Source of the DNA: Anaerolineae bacterium
Lineage (GTDB): Bacteria; Chloroflexota; Anaerolineae; Promineifilales; Promineifilaceae
Assembly: GCA_019637635.1 (NCBI GenBank)
Contig: JAHBVI010000056.1
Span: forward strand, 1 to 40,933
Direction of reading: 5' to 3'
DNA: 40,933 nt
Shown: one piece after another, positions 14,413-21,952 of the stretch
How positions within the stretch are numbered: position 1 is the first letter of the stretch
How the letters are laid out: each line of letters opens with the position of its first letter
Notes under the pieces: model-generated
What the model was told of the DNA's origin: nothing
Seen by the model: the letters and a program-made list of their open reading frames with translations, nothing else
The model's database searches: none
Position numbers and translations under genes: made by a program

Positions 14413-15450
14413 ATGCGTGTAATACACATGAACACCGACGAAACGCATAACGTCTCCTGGGAGATCAACCAGTTGATGAGCGCCATCCATGCCGATCTGC
14501 CGCTGCTCAAAAACGCTGCCAATACGCTGGAAACCAAAGCCGCCACCGACGCGCAACTGCTGAGCCTGATCAACGAACTGCGCGCCCTCCTGGACGTTTT
14601 CACCGAAATGACCGCCAATGGCGATAACTTGAGTCTACGCCTGAGCAAAGAGGCAGCGCGTTGGGAAACGGCCGATCAGGAGGGTGCATCTACCTTTACC
14701 GGCGTCTGTGCTGTGCTTGGGCCAATTGACCAGAGCCAACTGGTGGCTTTTGCCCCCAAGACGCCGGTGACGCCGGCCTCATCCCCAACCACCCAACCGG
14801 CAGCCCAGGCAGCGCCGACCACAACACCTGCGGAAGCGGCTACGGCCGTAGCCCAACCCACCCCCGCCGCTGCCGAGGCCGCCCCGGCGCTGCAACCGGC
14901 CCCCGTTATCCTGCACGAAAGCCTCTGGTCGCGCCGCGTTAACGAACTGACTAACATCAACCAGGAAATCCGCGAACTGGAATCCCAGTCGCGCAGCAAC
15001 CTCTCCGTGGCCGAGGCCCGCCGCCTGGAACAGTTATATGACCAGCGCAGTCAGCTAGATGGCCTGATGCGTGAGGGCGTGACCGTCGGCAGGCCAGGGC
15101 CAAACAATTTTCCCGAAGGGCAATGTACCTGGTACGTGGCCTCTCGCCGGGACATTGGCCCGCTGCATGGTGATGCCCGCCTGTGGGACGGCGTCGCCAG
15201 CGATACTGGCTACGATGTGGGCGACGTGCCCGTCAAAGGTTCCATCATGGTCTGGCAGCCGGGCGTACATAACGCCGACGAGCGTTACGGACACGTTTCC
15301 TTTGTCGAGCGGGTCATCCCCAACCGGGATGGTACCTTTACCGTTGAATTTACCGATAACCTGAACATGAACACCGATAACCCCACCCGCATTGTGATCA
15401 CCCCAGGAGAAGAAGGGGTTAGCTTTATTTATGATCGAGCGGGGGCGTAA
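14413..15450 (+). CDS. CHAP-domain peptidoglycan hydrolase with ESX-like N-terminal helical hairpin (candidate effector)
   Basis: A 345-residue protein. Residues ~1-95 are predicted helical with a turn and end in RWETADQEGASTF, similar to the region carrying the YxxxD export motif of ESX substrates, with Trp in place of Tyr. Residues ~115-165 form an Ala/Pro-rich linker and ~170-215 a charged coiled coil. Residues ~225-345 form a CHAP (NlpC/P60-like amidase) domain with catalytic Cys in GQCTWYV, His in GHVSFVE, and a following acidic/Asn segment. There is no Sec signal, so type VII export by the adjacent EssC-type ATPase would explain how a wall hydrolase leaves the cell. It could either remodel the wall for the machine or act as an antibacterial toxin; no immunity gene is evident. 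ATG 14428 is an alternative start. Confidence 0.85.
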   Translation: MRVIHMNTDETHNVSWEINQLMSAIHADLPLLKNAANTLETKAATDAQLLSLINELRALLDVFTEMTANGDNLSLRLSKEAARWETADQEGASTFTGVCAVLGPIDQSQLVAFAPKTPVTPASSPTTQPAAQAAPTTTPAEAATAVAQPTPAAAEAAPALQPAPVILHESLWSRRVNELTNINQEIRELESQSRSNLSVAEARRLEQLYDQRSQLDGLMREGVTVGRPGPNNFPEGQCTWYVASRRDIGPLHGDARLWDGVASDTGYDVGDVPVKGSIMVWQPGVHNADERYGHVSFVERVIPNRDGTFTVEFTDNLNMNTDNPTRIVITPGEEGVSFIYDRAGA

Positions 15451-15456
15451 AAAGGC

Positions 15457-15491
15457 AAGACCCTAAGGGTTTCCAAAACCCTTAGGGTCTT
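15457..15491. repeat. Perfect 16-bp-arm hairpin, gaccctaagggttt family
   Basis: AAGACCCTAAGGGTTT, loop CCA, and the exact complement, followed by TTA. It lies seven bases after the CHAP stop and 16 before the next kinase gene. The trailing T tract is short, so termination would be weak. Confidence 0.92.
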
Positions 15492-15507
15492 TACTGAGGA
15501 CAAGCAG

Positions 15508-18500
15508 ATGCAACACGATCTGGAAGGCCAAAAAATAAACCAATTCCGCATCGGCCGTTTGTTGGGCAAGGGGGGGATGGGTAGCGTCTATCAGGCGTTG
15601 GACGAGGATTTGAATCGGCCGGTAGCCATCAAGATCATCCATCCCTCTCTGATGCACGAACCGCAGTTCCAATCCCGGTTTATGCAGGAAGCGCAAACGG
15701 CCGCTAACCTGGATCACCCCTCCATTATTCGCATATTCAACTTCAACCGCGAAGGTGGCTGGCTCTTCATGGTCATGGAACTGGTGAGCAAGGGCAGCCT
15801 GATCAGCTATTTGCAGGAGTGGCAGCGCCGCGGCCTGCATATGCCCCTGGATGAGGCGCTGCATCTGGTGGCGCAAACGGCCGATGCCCTGGGGTATGCT
15901 CATCAGCGGGGCATAGTACATCGGGACATTAAGCCGGACAATGTGCTGCTGAAAGAGTTGGAACAGCCCGACCGGGCCGGTGAGCCGCGTTTGCGGGCGG
16001 TGGTGACGGACTTTGGCCTGGTGAAGCTAAAAGAGGGGGGGCTGCTGCAAACGGAAGCGTCGCTGCTGTTGGGCACACTGCCGTATATTTCGCCGGAGCA
16101 GCTAGAGGGAAAAAAGCCCGACGGCCGTACCGATCTCTACTCCCTGGGCATTGTCCTGTATGAACTGGTTACCGGTCAGTTGCCCTATGACATTCGCACG
16201 GTGGACGAGGCGTTCAAGCAGCATCGCGGCGGCCAACCCACACCACCGCACCACATCCGCCCGGAAGTGCCCGTGACCGTCTCAGACATCATCAGCCGGG
16301 CTATGGCTAAAGAACCCGCCCAACGTTTTCAAAGTGGCGCGGAGATGGCTGCGGCCCTGCGCGCCGCCCGCCAGAGTTCCCAGAGCCATGATATGACCCA
16401 AATGGCCGCTTTGCCGGAAACACCGCCGCCCATTCCTGTTGTGGCCGCCCCGGCGCCGGCTCCAACGCCCTCATCCCCACCCCCGCCTGACCAGCTCGTC
16501 ATCAGCCGCGAAGGGGAAAGAGACCAGAGTTATACATTGCTCAAACCTGCGCTCACCATTGGCCGCACCAATGTCAACGACATTGTGCTGAATGAAAGCT
16601 CTGTTTCTTCGCGCCATGCCCGCCTGGAAAAGAGCGCCACTGGCTGGCAGGTGGTGGATTTGCAAAGCACCAACGGCACGTTCCTGGCCGGCGTGGAATT
16701 GAACCCCAACGTGGCCGTGCCCTGGCCGGTGGGGGAAAAACTGGGGATCGGGCCGTTTACGTTGGTCTGGCAAACGGCCGTCGCCCCAAGCGCCGCCCCA
16801 GCTGTTGCCAAAGCCGCTCCGGTTGTGGCTGCCGCTGCCGTTGCCGCCCATTTCCAACCGCCGCCGCCCGCCGACCGCCCTGTCATCATTCAGCCGGCTC
16901 CGCCGCCGCCCGTCTCACGGGAATCTGCCTTTGCCGCCACGCCAGAACTGACCCACCTGAGCAGCATCCGCCTGGAACCGATGACCATTAGCCTGAAACC
17001 GGGGGCGCAAACGGTGGTGCAGGCGACCATGTACAATGAATCGGTGCGGGTAGATCATTTTTCGGTGGAACTGGAAGGGCTGCCGCGTGACTGGGTGCGC
17101 ATGGCCGAATCCAGCGTACAGTTGATGCCCAACAAGGAGACCACTTTCCGTTTCACCATCCACGCGCCGCAGGAGGGCACCCGCGCCCAGACCTACCCCT
17201 ACCGCCTGATATTGCGCTCCTCGTCTGACCAGCGCATCGAGGGGCACGCCTTTGGTAATTTGCTGGTGGAGCCGGCGCCCCGTTTTGCTGCCAGCCTGAA
17301 CCCGGTGCGCGTGAAAAACAGCGGCAGCACCCAGGTCATCATCCAAAACACGGGCAACACGGAAGAGCGGTATACCGTGCTGGCCCAAGACAGCCACGAG
17401 GCCGTCCTCTTTAACCAGATGGCGCACCGGGTGACGGTGCCGCCCGGTCAGGAGGAGCGGGTGAATTTTAAGGTGCGGCCGGCGATACGGCCGTATTACG
17501 GCTCCGGCAAAAAATCCCACCCCTTCCAATTTCAGGTCTTGCCCGCCGCCGGTGAACCCAAAACACAGGCGGGGCAGCTAGAAGTCTCGCCGCGCCTGCC
17601 CAAGTGGATCGTCCTCATGTTGCTCGCTATTTTTGGCATTTCCATTCCGTTTGGCATGTTTTCGGTGAACGGGATCAAGAGCCGGGCCGTTGTCTCCATC
17701 TCTGGCACGGCCACGGCGCGGGCAGCGGTGGTAATCGGCACACAAACGGCCGTGATCAATATCGCCGCCGCCGAAGCCACGGCGACGACGGAAGCTGTGC
17801 TTGTCAATGCCGAAACGGCTACGGCCGTAGCCACCATCAACTACGGCCTGCAAGACAACGACAACGACGGCCTGAGTAACGCCAAAGAAGCCGAATTTGG
17901 CACTAACCCCAACAAGGCCGATACCGACGAAGATGGCCTGAAAGATGGGGAAGAAATCAACAGCGACGGCGTCCGGTTGTTAAATACAGACCCGTTGAAA
18001 CCGGACACGGATAATGATGGTCTGTTGGACGGCGAAGAGGTTCGCGGAAATCCCAACCCCCCACCGCAGTGTGAACCCGCGCGCGGCCAGTATACAAATC
18101 CCGCCCAGGCTGATTCCGACGGCGACGGCCAAAATGATTGTATTGACCCCGACTCCGGTAGTTGGCCCACGCCTACCCCCACGCCGGAGGTCAACCTGTT
18201 ATCCGACAATGACTCGTTTGAAAGCGGCACGTATGGTTTTGTCGTCCGTTCTACCGGCGACAGTTCCCACGCCGATGAACTGTTGGTGCCTATCGGCTGG
18301 CAGTTTATGGCCGATGATAACTGGCCGGTGGACAACAACGCCGACCTGCTCTATCTCTACCCGGAAATGCAGCCCCAGGAACGTTTTAACCTGAACGAAT
18401 GTACCGATGACAAACCGGAAAATGACGCCATTTGTGAACTGTTCCACCGTGACAAGATAATGAAGGTGTTTAAGGGTGGCGCGCCTATCCGTTTTGCTCT

Positions 18501-18903
18501 GCTCAAAAATATGCCGCTCGGCCCTGGCACCTATCGGTTTACTATAGACTTTTTTGCCGATACCGTTTGGGGTTACAGTCCGGCCGGTCAGAAAGAGTGG
18601 GCGCCGGAAGGGTATGCCGAACTGCATCTTTGTGTGGAGAATGGTATCTATCAACATCTGGATTGGCAGCCGGTACCTATCGGGCAGGTGAGTTCCCGCT
18701 TTGTGGAATTCATCGTGCCAGACGCGCAAAACGTGATCCTGTTTGCCATGTTCCGCAATAACTACGTCACAAACAATAATGGTTGGTTCTTAGACCATTT
18801 CACTTTGCAGAAGGTAGGCGAAGCGCCACCCGATCTGGTCTATAAACCGGATGATTTGCGTCACAACTGCCGCGCTTCCATGCCGGGGGCGCATGAAAAC
18901 TAG
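15508..18903 (+). CDS. Transmembrane Ser/Thr kinase-FHA protein with calcium-type repeats and lectin-like ectodomain
   Basis: A 1131-residue protein. The kinase domain (~8-270) is complete: LGKGGMGSVY, VAIKII, HRDIKPDN (Asp140), TDFGLV, YISPEQ. A Pro-rich linker leads to an FHA domain (~335-420; Gly352-Arg353, SSRH 367-370, STNGTFL). Two Ig-like repeats (~490-690), resembling NEW3/COG1470 modules, precede a membrane helix (~697-720), so they seem cytoplasmic. Outside lie an Ala/Thr-rich stalk, thrombospondin type-3-like repeats (~785-880; DNDNDGLSNAKE, DTDEDGLKDGEE, DSDGDGQNDC) that probably bind calcium, and a C-terminal beta-sandwich-like domain (~895-1120). GAGG precedes the ATG. The next gene is a paralogue with a different ectodomain. 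The kinase and FHA domain together could form a self-assembling phospho-relay beside the secretion core. Confidence 0.88.
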   Translation: MQHDLEGQKINQFRIGRLLGKGGMGSVYQALDEDLNRPVAIKIIHPSLMHEPQFQSRFMQEAQTAANLDHPSIIRIFNFNREGGWLFMVMELVSKGSLISYLQEWQRRGLHMPLDEALHLVAQTADALGYAHQRGIVHRDIKPDNVLLKELEQPDRAGEPRLRAVVTDFGLVKLKEGGLLQTEASLLLGTLPYISPEQLEGKKPDGRTDLYSLGIVLYELVTGQLPYDIRTVDEAFKQHRGGQPTPPHHIRPEVPVTVSDIISRAMAKEPAQRFQSGAEMAAALRAARQSSQSHDMTQMAALPETPPPIPVVAAPAPAPTPSSPPPPDQLVISREGERDQSYTLLKPALTIGRTNVNDIVLNESSVSSRHARLEKSATGWQVVDLQSTNGTFLAGVELNPNVAVPWPVGEKLGIGPFTLVWQTAVAPSAAPAVAKAAPVVAAAAVAAHFQPPPPADRPVIIQPAPPPPVSRESAFAATPELTHLSSIRLEPMTISLKPGAQTVVQATMYNESVRVDHFSVELEGLPRDWVRMAESSVQLMPNKETTFRFTIHAPQEGTRAQTYPYRLILRSSSDQRIEGHAFGNLLVEPAPRFAASLNPVRVKNSGSTQVIIQNTGNTEERYTVLAQDSHEAVLFNQMAHRVTVPPGQEERVNFKVRPAIRPYYGSGKKSHPFQFQVLPAAGEPKTQAGQLEVSPRLPKWIVLMLLAIFGISIPFGMFSVNGIKSRAVVSISGTATARAAVVIGTQTAVINIAAAEATATTEAVLVNAETATAVATINYGLQDNDNDGLSNAKEAEFGTNPNKADTDEDGLKDGEEINSDGVRLLNTDPLKPDTDNDGLLDGEEVRGNPNPPPQCEPARGQYTNPAQADSDGDGQNDCIDPDSGSWPTPTPTPEVNLLSDNDSFESGTYGFVVRSTGDSSHADELLVPIGWQFMADDNWPVDNNADLLYLYPEMQPQERFNLNECTDDKPENDAICELFHRDKIMKVFKGGAPIRFALLKNMPLGPGTYRFTIDFFADTVWGYSPAGQKEWAPEGYAELHLCVENGIYQHLDWQPVPIGQVSSRFVEFIVPDAQNVILFAMFRNNYVTNNNGWFLDHFTLQKVGEAPPDLVYKPDDLRHNCRASMPGAHEN

Positions 18904-18911
18904 GTAATTGC

Positions 18912-18951
18912 GTAATGGGGCAATTGGGTAATTACCCAATTGCCCCATTAC
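18912..18951. repeat. Perfect 40-bp palindrome plus flanking copies, taattgggtaattaccc family
   Basis: Twenty bases GTAATGGGGCAATTGGGTAA are followed without a loop by their exact complement, and another partial inverted copy continues to 18967. An in-frame ATG at 18915 lies inside the palindrome and is therefore rejected as the start of the next gene. Family member at 35996-36051. Confidence 0.95.
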
Positions 18952-18983
18952 CCAGTTGCCCCATTACAACAGGAAACCGCTTT

Positions 18984-21911
18984 ATGCAAGAGTTGATTGG
19001 CAAACGAGTGGGTGACTACCTCATAGAAGAAAGCGTCGGGTCGGGCAGCGCCGGGCATGTTTTCCGCGCCAGGGATGAGAAGCGGGCGCAGACTGTGGCC
19101 CTGAAAGTGATTCATCCGCATCTGGCAAGCCAGCCCGCTTTCCGCGAGAAACTGTTGAGCAGCGCAGGCAGCATTACGGCCTTGCAGCATTCGGGCATTG
19201 CGCGGGTGTACCAGATTGGCGAGGCGGATCGGCAGGTGTTTGTGGCCTCGGAATGGATACATGGCGAAACGTTGGGTCATGTGTTGCAAAATGGCACGCT
19301 GCCGGGGCTGCGCCTGGGAGCCAGGGTAGTGCAAATTGCCGCCGACGCTCTGGTATATGCCCACCGGCAGGGGGTCATTCACGGCGGTTTGCAGCCGTTT
19401 AACGTGTTGTTGTCGCCGCATGGCGGCGAACTGCCCTGGCGGCCCTTGCTGACTGATTTTCAGCATGCCAGCCTGGTTCCGGGTGAGCCAGCGCCCGCTT
19501 TGCTGCCGTATCTGTCCCCGGAGCAATGTGATGGCAAACGGCCAAACGGCCGTTCCGACGTATACGCCCTCGGTATCATGCTCTACCACGTATGCACCGG
19601 GCGGCTGCCTTTCCAGCCGCAATCCACTCGCGACGTATTGGCGGGTGGCACGCCGCCCGCGCCCCGTTCCCTGCGCCCGGAAATCCCCACCGTATTGGAA
19701 GCCATCATCCTCAAAGCCATGGCCCGCAACACGGCCGAACGCTACCGCTCCATGGAGGAGTTCCTCCTGTTTTTGCGCCGGGAAGTGGACAAACTGCCAC
19801 TGGATGGGGCCGCACCAGAGCCGCCACCGATCCCACCGCCACAACCGGCAGTTGCCCCGGCGCCAGCGCGCCCGGTACCAGTGGCCGCGCCGGCGCCGAT
19901 GGCGGCGGCTGCCGCTGTTGCTGCCCCCGCCCCAGCGGTGACTGTACCTGCGCCTGCCTCCTCTTCTGACGCCGACTATCTCATCATTCGCCATGCCCGG
20001 CTAGAGCCACAGACCTTTTTGCTGCACAAATGGCTGATCACCATTGGTTTGCAGCGTGACAATGACCTGGTGCTGACCGGGGAAGGGGTGGCGGCCAAAC
20101 ATGCTCGCCTGGAGCGTACTGACGCCGGCTGGAATTTGATTGACATGGGCAGCCTGAATGGTACTTATCTGGAGGGCAGCCAGTTGTTAGCCGATATGCC
20201 GGAGCCGTGGAAGCCAGGGCAACTGGTGAAGTTAGGTGAGTACACATTGGAGTGGAAATCCGGCCTGGCGCAGAAAGCGCCAGAGGCGGCCACGCCGCAG
20301 CCGGTGGTGGATACGGGGCGGCTGTATATGAGTATGCAGCCGACGCAGTTGGCGACCCACGCCGGGCTGCCGGCGCAGGCGGTGTTGGAAATTGAAAACC
20401 AGACGGGGCGCGGCATGAGCGTCGCGTTGGGCGTGATGGGCATTCCGCCGCAGTGGGTGGCGGTAGAACCGGGATTGATTCATCTGTCGCCCCAGCAAAA
20501 GGTGAGTGTGCCCTTTACCATTCAGCCGCCGCGCCACCACAGCGCCACCGCCGGACTGCACCAGTTCAAAATGGAAGCGCGGGCGGACAAGGGGGCGGAA
20601 ACGGCCGTGACCAACGGCCAGCTTACCATTCACCCCTTTAGCCAGTTTTTCGCCGAGATGCAGCCCTCCCCGCTGCGGCATGGCAAGGCGGGTGAGGTGA
20701 AGCTGGTGAATGAGGGCAACGGCCGTAACCGTTTTTCGGCCAGCGTGTCTGATGTAGATAACGAAATTGTGTTTGAACTGTCACCGACGGAGGTGGAGAG
20801 TATGCCCGGCGAGGCGCATACCATGCGGTTAATCGGGCGGGCGCGCAAACGGCCGTTCTTCTTGCGTTCGCGTCTCATCCCCTTTGAACTGCGGGTGGCG
20901 GGCGGGCCAACGGCCGCGCCGCAGGTGGGCCGCCTGCTGGCCCCACCCATCCTCTCTATCTGGCTGCTGCTGGCGATTTTGCTGCCGCTGCTGTTCATCT
21001 TGTTCTTCCTCTCTTATACCGGAGGGCAGGATTATGCCGATCCCTGTACCGGCATTTTCCGGGAGGGTGATTTACAAGAGGCGTGTGAATTGGGGCCGGA
21101 AGTGGCAGTGGTAGGTACGGCCGTGACCACCGCTACTGTGACCCTTGAATCTCTGCCCACGCCAACCGTACTGGCAGTGGTAAACACGCCAGAAACGGTC
21201 ACTGTCCCCCCTACCGCTCCCCCGGCTGGCGCGGAACGGCTGGTGATCGGCAAATCGGTGAATGGCGAGGATATTGTGGCCTGGAAAATCGGCGATGGCG
21301 CCAGCCGCCTCCTGTTTGTGGGCGGGCTGTATGCCGGATTTTCACCCGATTCCATCGCGTTGGCCGAGGCGCTGCGGGTGCGGCTGGCGGCCAGCCCGGA
21401 ACTGCTTCCGGCCAATGTGACCGTATACATTGTGCCTGAGTGGAACCCAGACAGCGCCAGGGGCAGCGGCGGCCGTTTGAATGCCAATGGCGTGGACCTG
21501 AACCGAAATTGGAGCTGCGGCTGGGAGGCATTGGATAACAACCGGGCTGGCTCTGCTGCCCTTTCTGAACCGGAATCGCAGGCGTTGTCCGAATTCATCG
21601 GCCTGATTCAGCCGGCGGCGGCTGTTTTCTGGAATACGCCGGCTACGGCGGCTAACGCCGGCAAGGTGTCGCCGGGCCGGTGCGCCCAGGCGCAAACGGC
21701 CGCCTCCCGCGCCCTGGCCGATTTGTACGCCGGGGCCGTAGATGGCTATTCGCCTATTCAGGCGGACATCGGCCAGAACATTTCCGGCGATGTGACCGAT
21801 TCCATTGCCGATATGGGCGTGCCCTCCATTTTTGTCCTGCTGAATAGTTCAGCCGGTCTGGATGCCCATTTACCGGCGGTGCAGGCAATACTAAATACTT
21901 ATAGCAATTGA
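18984..21911 (+). CDS. Pseudokinase - degenerate FHA - TM - M14-like pseudopeptidase (probable scaffold)
   Basis: A 975-residue paralogue of the preceding protein: kinase fold (~8-275), Pro/Ala linker, FHA fold (~330-425), two Ig-like repeats (~450-650), membrane helix (~656-680) and a carboxypeptidase M14-like ectodomain (~755-970). Catalytic residues are lost throughout. HRDxKxxN is HGGLQPFN (Asp to Gly135, Lys to Gln137) and DFG is DFQ, while Lys41 remains. In the FHA domain GR is GL (355-356) and SRxH is AAKH (370-373). In the M14 domain the zinc motif HxxE is YAGF (783-786), the third His region reads AVFWNTP, and the catalytic-Glu region reads SIFVLLNSS, yet NPDS, NANGVDLNRNW and SEPESQAL remain. 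Start chosen at ATG 18984, after AGGAAA; the longer frame begins inside a palindrome. EssB/YukC of Firmicute type VII systems also has a pseudokinase fold plus one helix, so it may be a functional counterpart. Confidence 0.87.
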   Translation: MQELIGKRVGDYLIEESVGSGSAGHVFRARDEKRAQTVALKVIHPHLASQPAFREKLLSSAGSITALQHSGIARVYQIGEADRQVFVASEWIHGETLGHVLQNGTLPGLRLGARVVQIAADALVYAHRQGVIHGGLQPFNVLLSPHGGELPWRPLLTDFQHASLVPGEPAPALLPYLSPEQCDGKRPNGRSDVYALGIMLYHVCTGRLPFQPQSTRDVLAGGTPPAPRSLRPEIPTVLEAIILKAMARNTAERYRSMEEFLLFLRREVDKLPLDGAAPEPPPIPPPQPAVAPAPARPVPVAAPAPMAAAAAVAAPAPAVTVPAPASSSDADYLIIRHARLEPQTFLLHKWLITIGLQRDNDLVLTGEGVAAKHARLERTDAGWNLIDMGSLNGTYLEGSQLLADMPEPWKPGQLVKLGEYTLEWKSGLAQKAPEAATPQPVVDTGRLYMSMQPTQLATHAGLPAQAVLEIENQTGRGMSVALGVMGIPPQWVAVEPGLIHLSPQQKVSVPFTIQPPRHHSATAGLHQFKMEARADKGAETAVTNGQLTIHPFSQFFAEMQPSPLRHGKAGEVKLVNEGNGRNRFSASVSDVDNEIVFELSPTEVESMPGEAHTMRLIGRARKRPFFLRSRLIPFELRVAGGPTAAPQVGRLLAPPILSIWLLLAILLPLLFILFFLSYTGGQDYADPCTGIFREGDLQEACELGPEVAVVGTAVTTATVTLESLPTPTVLAVVNTPETVTVPPTAPPAGAERLVIGKSVNGEDIVAWKIGDGASRLLFVGGLYAGFSPDSIALAEALRVRLAASPELLPANVTVYIVPEWNPDSARGSGGRLNANGVDLNRNWSCGWEALDNNRAGSAALSEPESQALSEFIGLIQPAAAVFWNTPATAANAGKVSPGRCAQAQTAASRALADLYAGAVDGYSPIQADIGQNISGDVTDSIADMGVPSIFVLLNSSAGLDAHLPAVQAILNTYSN

Positions 21912-21939
21912 CAATTGACAATTGACAATTGTCAATTGT
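21905..21939. repeat. Tandem/inverted CAATTGA words between pseudokinase and phosphatase genes
   Basis: About three tandem CAATTGA units followed by CAATTGTCAATTG form overlapping palindromes. The array starts inside the last codons of the upstream gene and ends just before the GGAGA Shine-Dalgarno of the phosphatase gene. Confidence 0.75.
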
Positions 21940-21952
21940 TTCGGAGACGACT

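Noticed and set aside
16780..17500. Possible frameshift between kinase-FHA and Ig-like parts of the 15508 protein
   Set aside because: One frame is continuous and the paralogue at 18984 has the same domain order.
18915..18983. Upstream ATG extending the pseudokinase by 23 residues
   Set aside because: It lies inside a perfect palindrome and encodes repeat sequence; ATG 18984 has a ribosome site and matches the paralogue's N-terminus.
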